Program-made: the position numbers and the translations under genes
Assembly (NCBI GenBank): GCA_000787465.1
Contig: JSYX01000506.1
Span: forward strand, 1-25,927
Origin: Thermomucor indicae-seudaticae
Taxonomy: Eukaryota > Mucoromycota > Mucoromycetes > Mucorales > Lichtheimiaceae
Length of the DNA stretch: 25,927 nt
Direction of reading: 5' to 3'
Shown: piece after piece, positions 25,445 through 25,927 of the stretch
How positions within the stretch are numbered: position 1 is the first letter of the stretch
How the letters are laid out: every line of letters starts with the position of its first letter
The notes under the pieces: generated by a model
What the model was told of the DNA's origin: nothing
The model's database searches: none
Seen by the model: the letters and a program-made list of their open reading frames with translations, nothing else

Positions 25445-25927
25445 GAGAGTGTCCGGAGAATAATAACAGAAAGTGAGTCTTTAAAGATCTAACAAAAATG
25501 GAAGGAGGGGAAAAGAGAAAGAGTGTGAAAGCTACAAGAACACGAGGTGGCGTTTTATCATATGAAGCGCCCTCTCACAGAAAAGGTTTTCTTTGACGCC
25601 CAAAGAGTTCGGTAGCACTTGTTTAGGCAGGTGGGACAAGACAATTTCTACGGGTTTAATGAGTTGATGTTTTACTGTATGTTGAAGAAATATTCGCGTC
25701 ATCGAAATTCCTTTTTGCGCCAAGCCAAAACCAAGTTTGCTCTGTAAGAGGATGCAAATTTGCACTACTCAGTAAAGAAATTCACGCAAACGGAATATCT
25801 TGCATGCTTACATTTTCGGATAGCGGTATAAACTCGATTTTGATTGATGCAGAAAAGGAATTCGAGTGGATATTTCTTAATGTTAGTAAGATATGCAAAA
25901 GAACCATCTGTAAGCTTACCAAAAATG
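25445..25927. other. 5' flank of the SH3/RA gene up to the window end
   Basis: This 483-bp stretch lies upstream of the minus-strand gene and includes a purine-rich block (25496-25530) next to the start codon. The only ORF of size (25532-25765, minus) has no recognisable feature. I see no other gene, RNA or repeat. Confidence 0.4.

Noticed and set aside
25532..25765. 77-codon minus-strand ORF near the right edge
   Set aside because: It has no recognisable motif or coding bias and probably lies in the 5' flank of the SH3/RA gene.

Overview
The window looks like nuclear DNA from an early-diverging fungus, most likely Mucoromycota. Evidence: genes split by many short GT-AG introns (about 45-75 bp) with CTAAC/TACTAAC-like branch sites, TATA boxes 50-75 bp upstream of several starts, a Tnp2-type DNA transposon, and single-copy eukaryotic genes (Smc5, an MFSD1-like carrier, an SH3/Ras-association protein). 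The phylum is an inference from gene style; nothing here fixes the species.

Positions 1-7000 are a graveyard of mobile DNA. A fragment resembling the N-terminal part of a Mutator-like (MULE/FAR1-type) transposase runs off the left edge, followed by an unidentified broken coding block (392-857). A Tnp2/CACTA-like unit follows: a minus-strand accessory gene with a Gly-Arg-rich tail (1006-1964), a two-way promoter region (1965-2480), and a ten-exon plus-strand transposase gene (2481-5708). The transposase keeps plausible splice sites but carries one 1-base deletion and one nonsense codon. Downstream lies a dense field of TTCAC/TTAAC repeats (5921-6172), probably subterminal binding sites of the element. 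Another decayed coding region of unknown identity (about 6190-6915) ends shortly before smc5.

From 7300 on the DNA is ordinary gene space. smc5 (7304-12026, +) reconstructs as 23 exons that join without a frame break into 1132 residues. It is followed on the same strand by a giant gene (12271-19893, 17 exons, 2220 residues) for an apparently intracellular protein. I relate this protein to little-studied alpha-2-macroglobulin-like beta-sandwich proteins that I recall from planctomycetes and scattered eukaryotes; it is the most unusual item here. An MFS carrier of the MFSD1 type (20710-22485, +, 5 exons, 513 residues) converges on a minus-strand gene for an SH3-RA-RA protein (25444-22646, 4 exons, 868 residues), probably a polarity or small-GTPase scaffold.

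These genes do not form an operon or an obvious pathway. The shared theme is very intron-rich gene structure, including two likely GC-AG introns. All gene models were spliced by eye; the total coding lengths of the four host genes are exact multiples of three, which supports them. No tRNA, rRNA or CRISPR array was seen.
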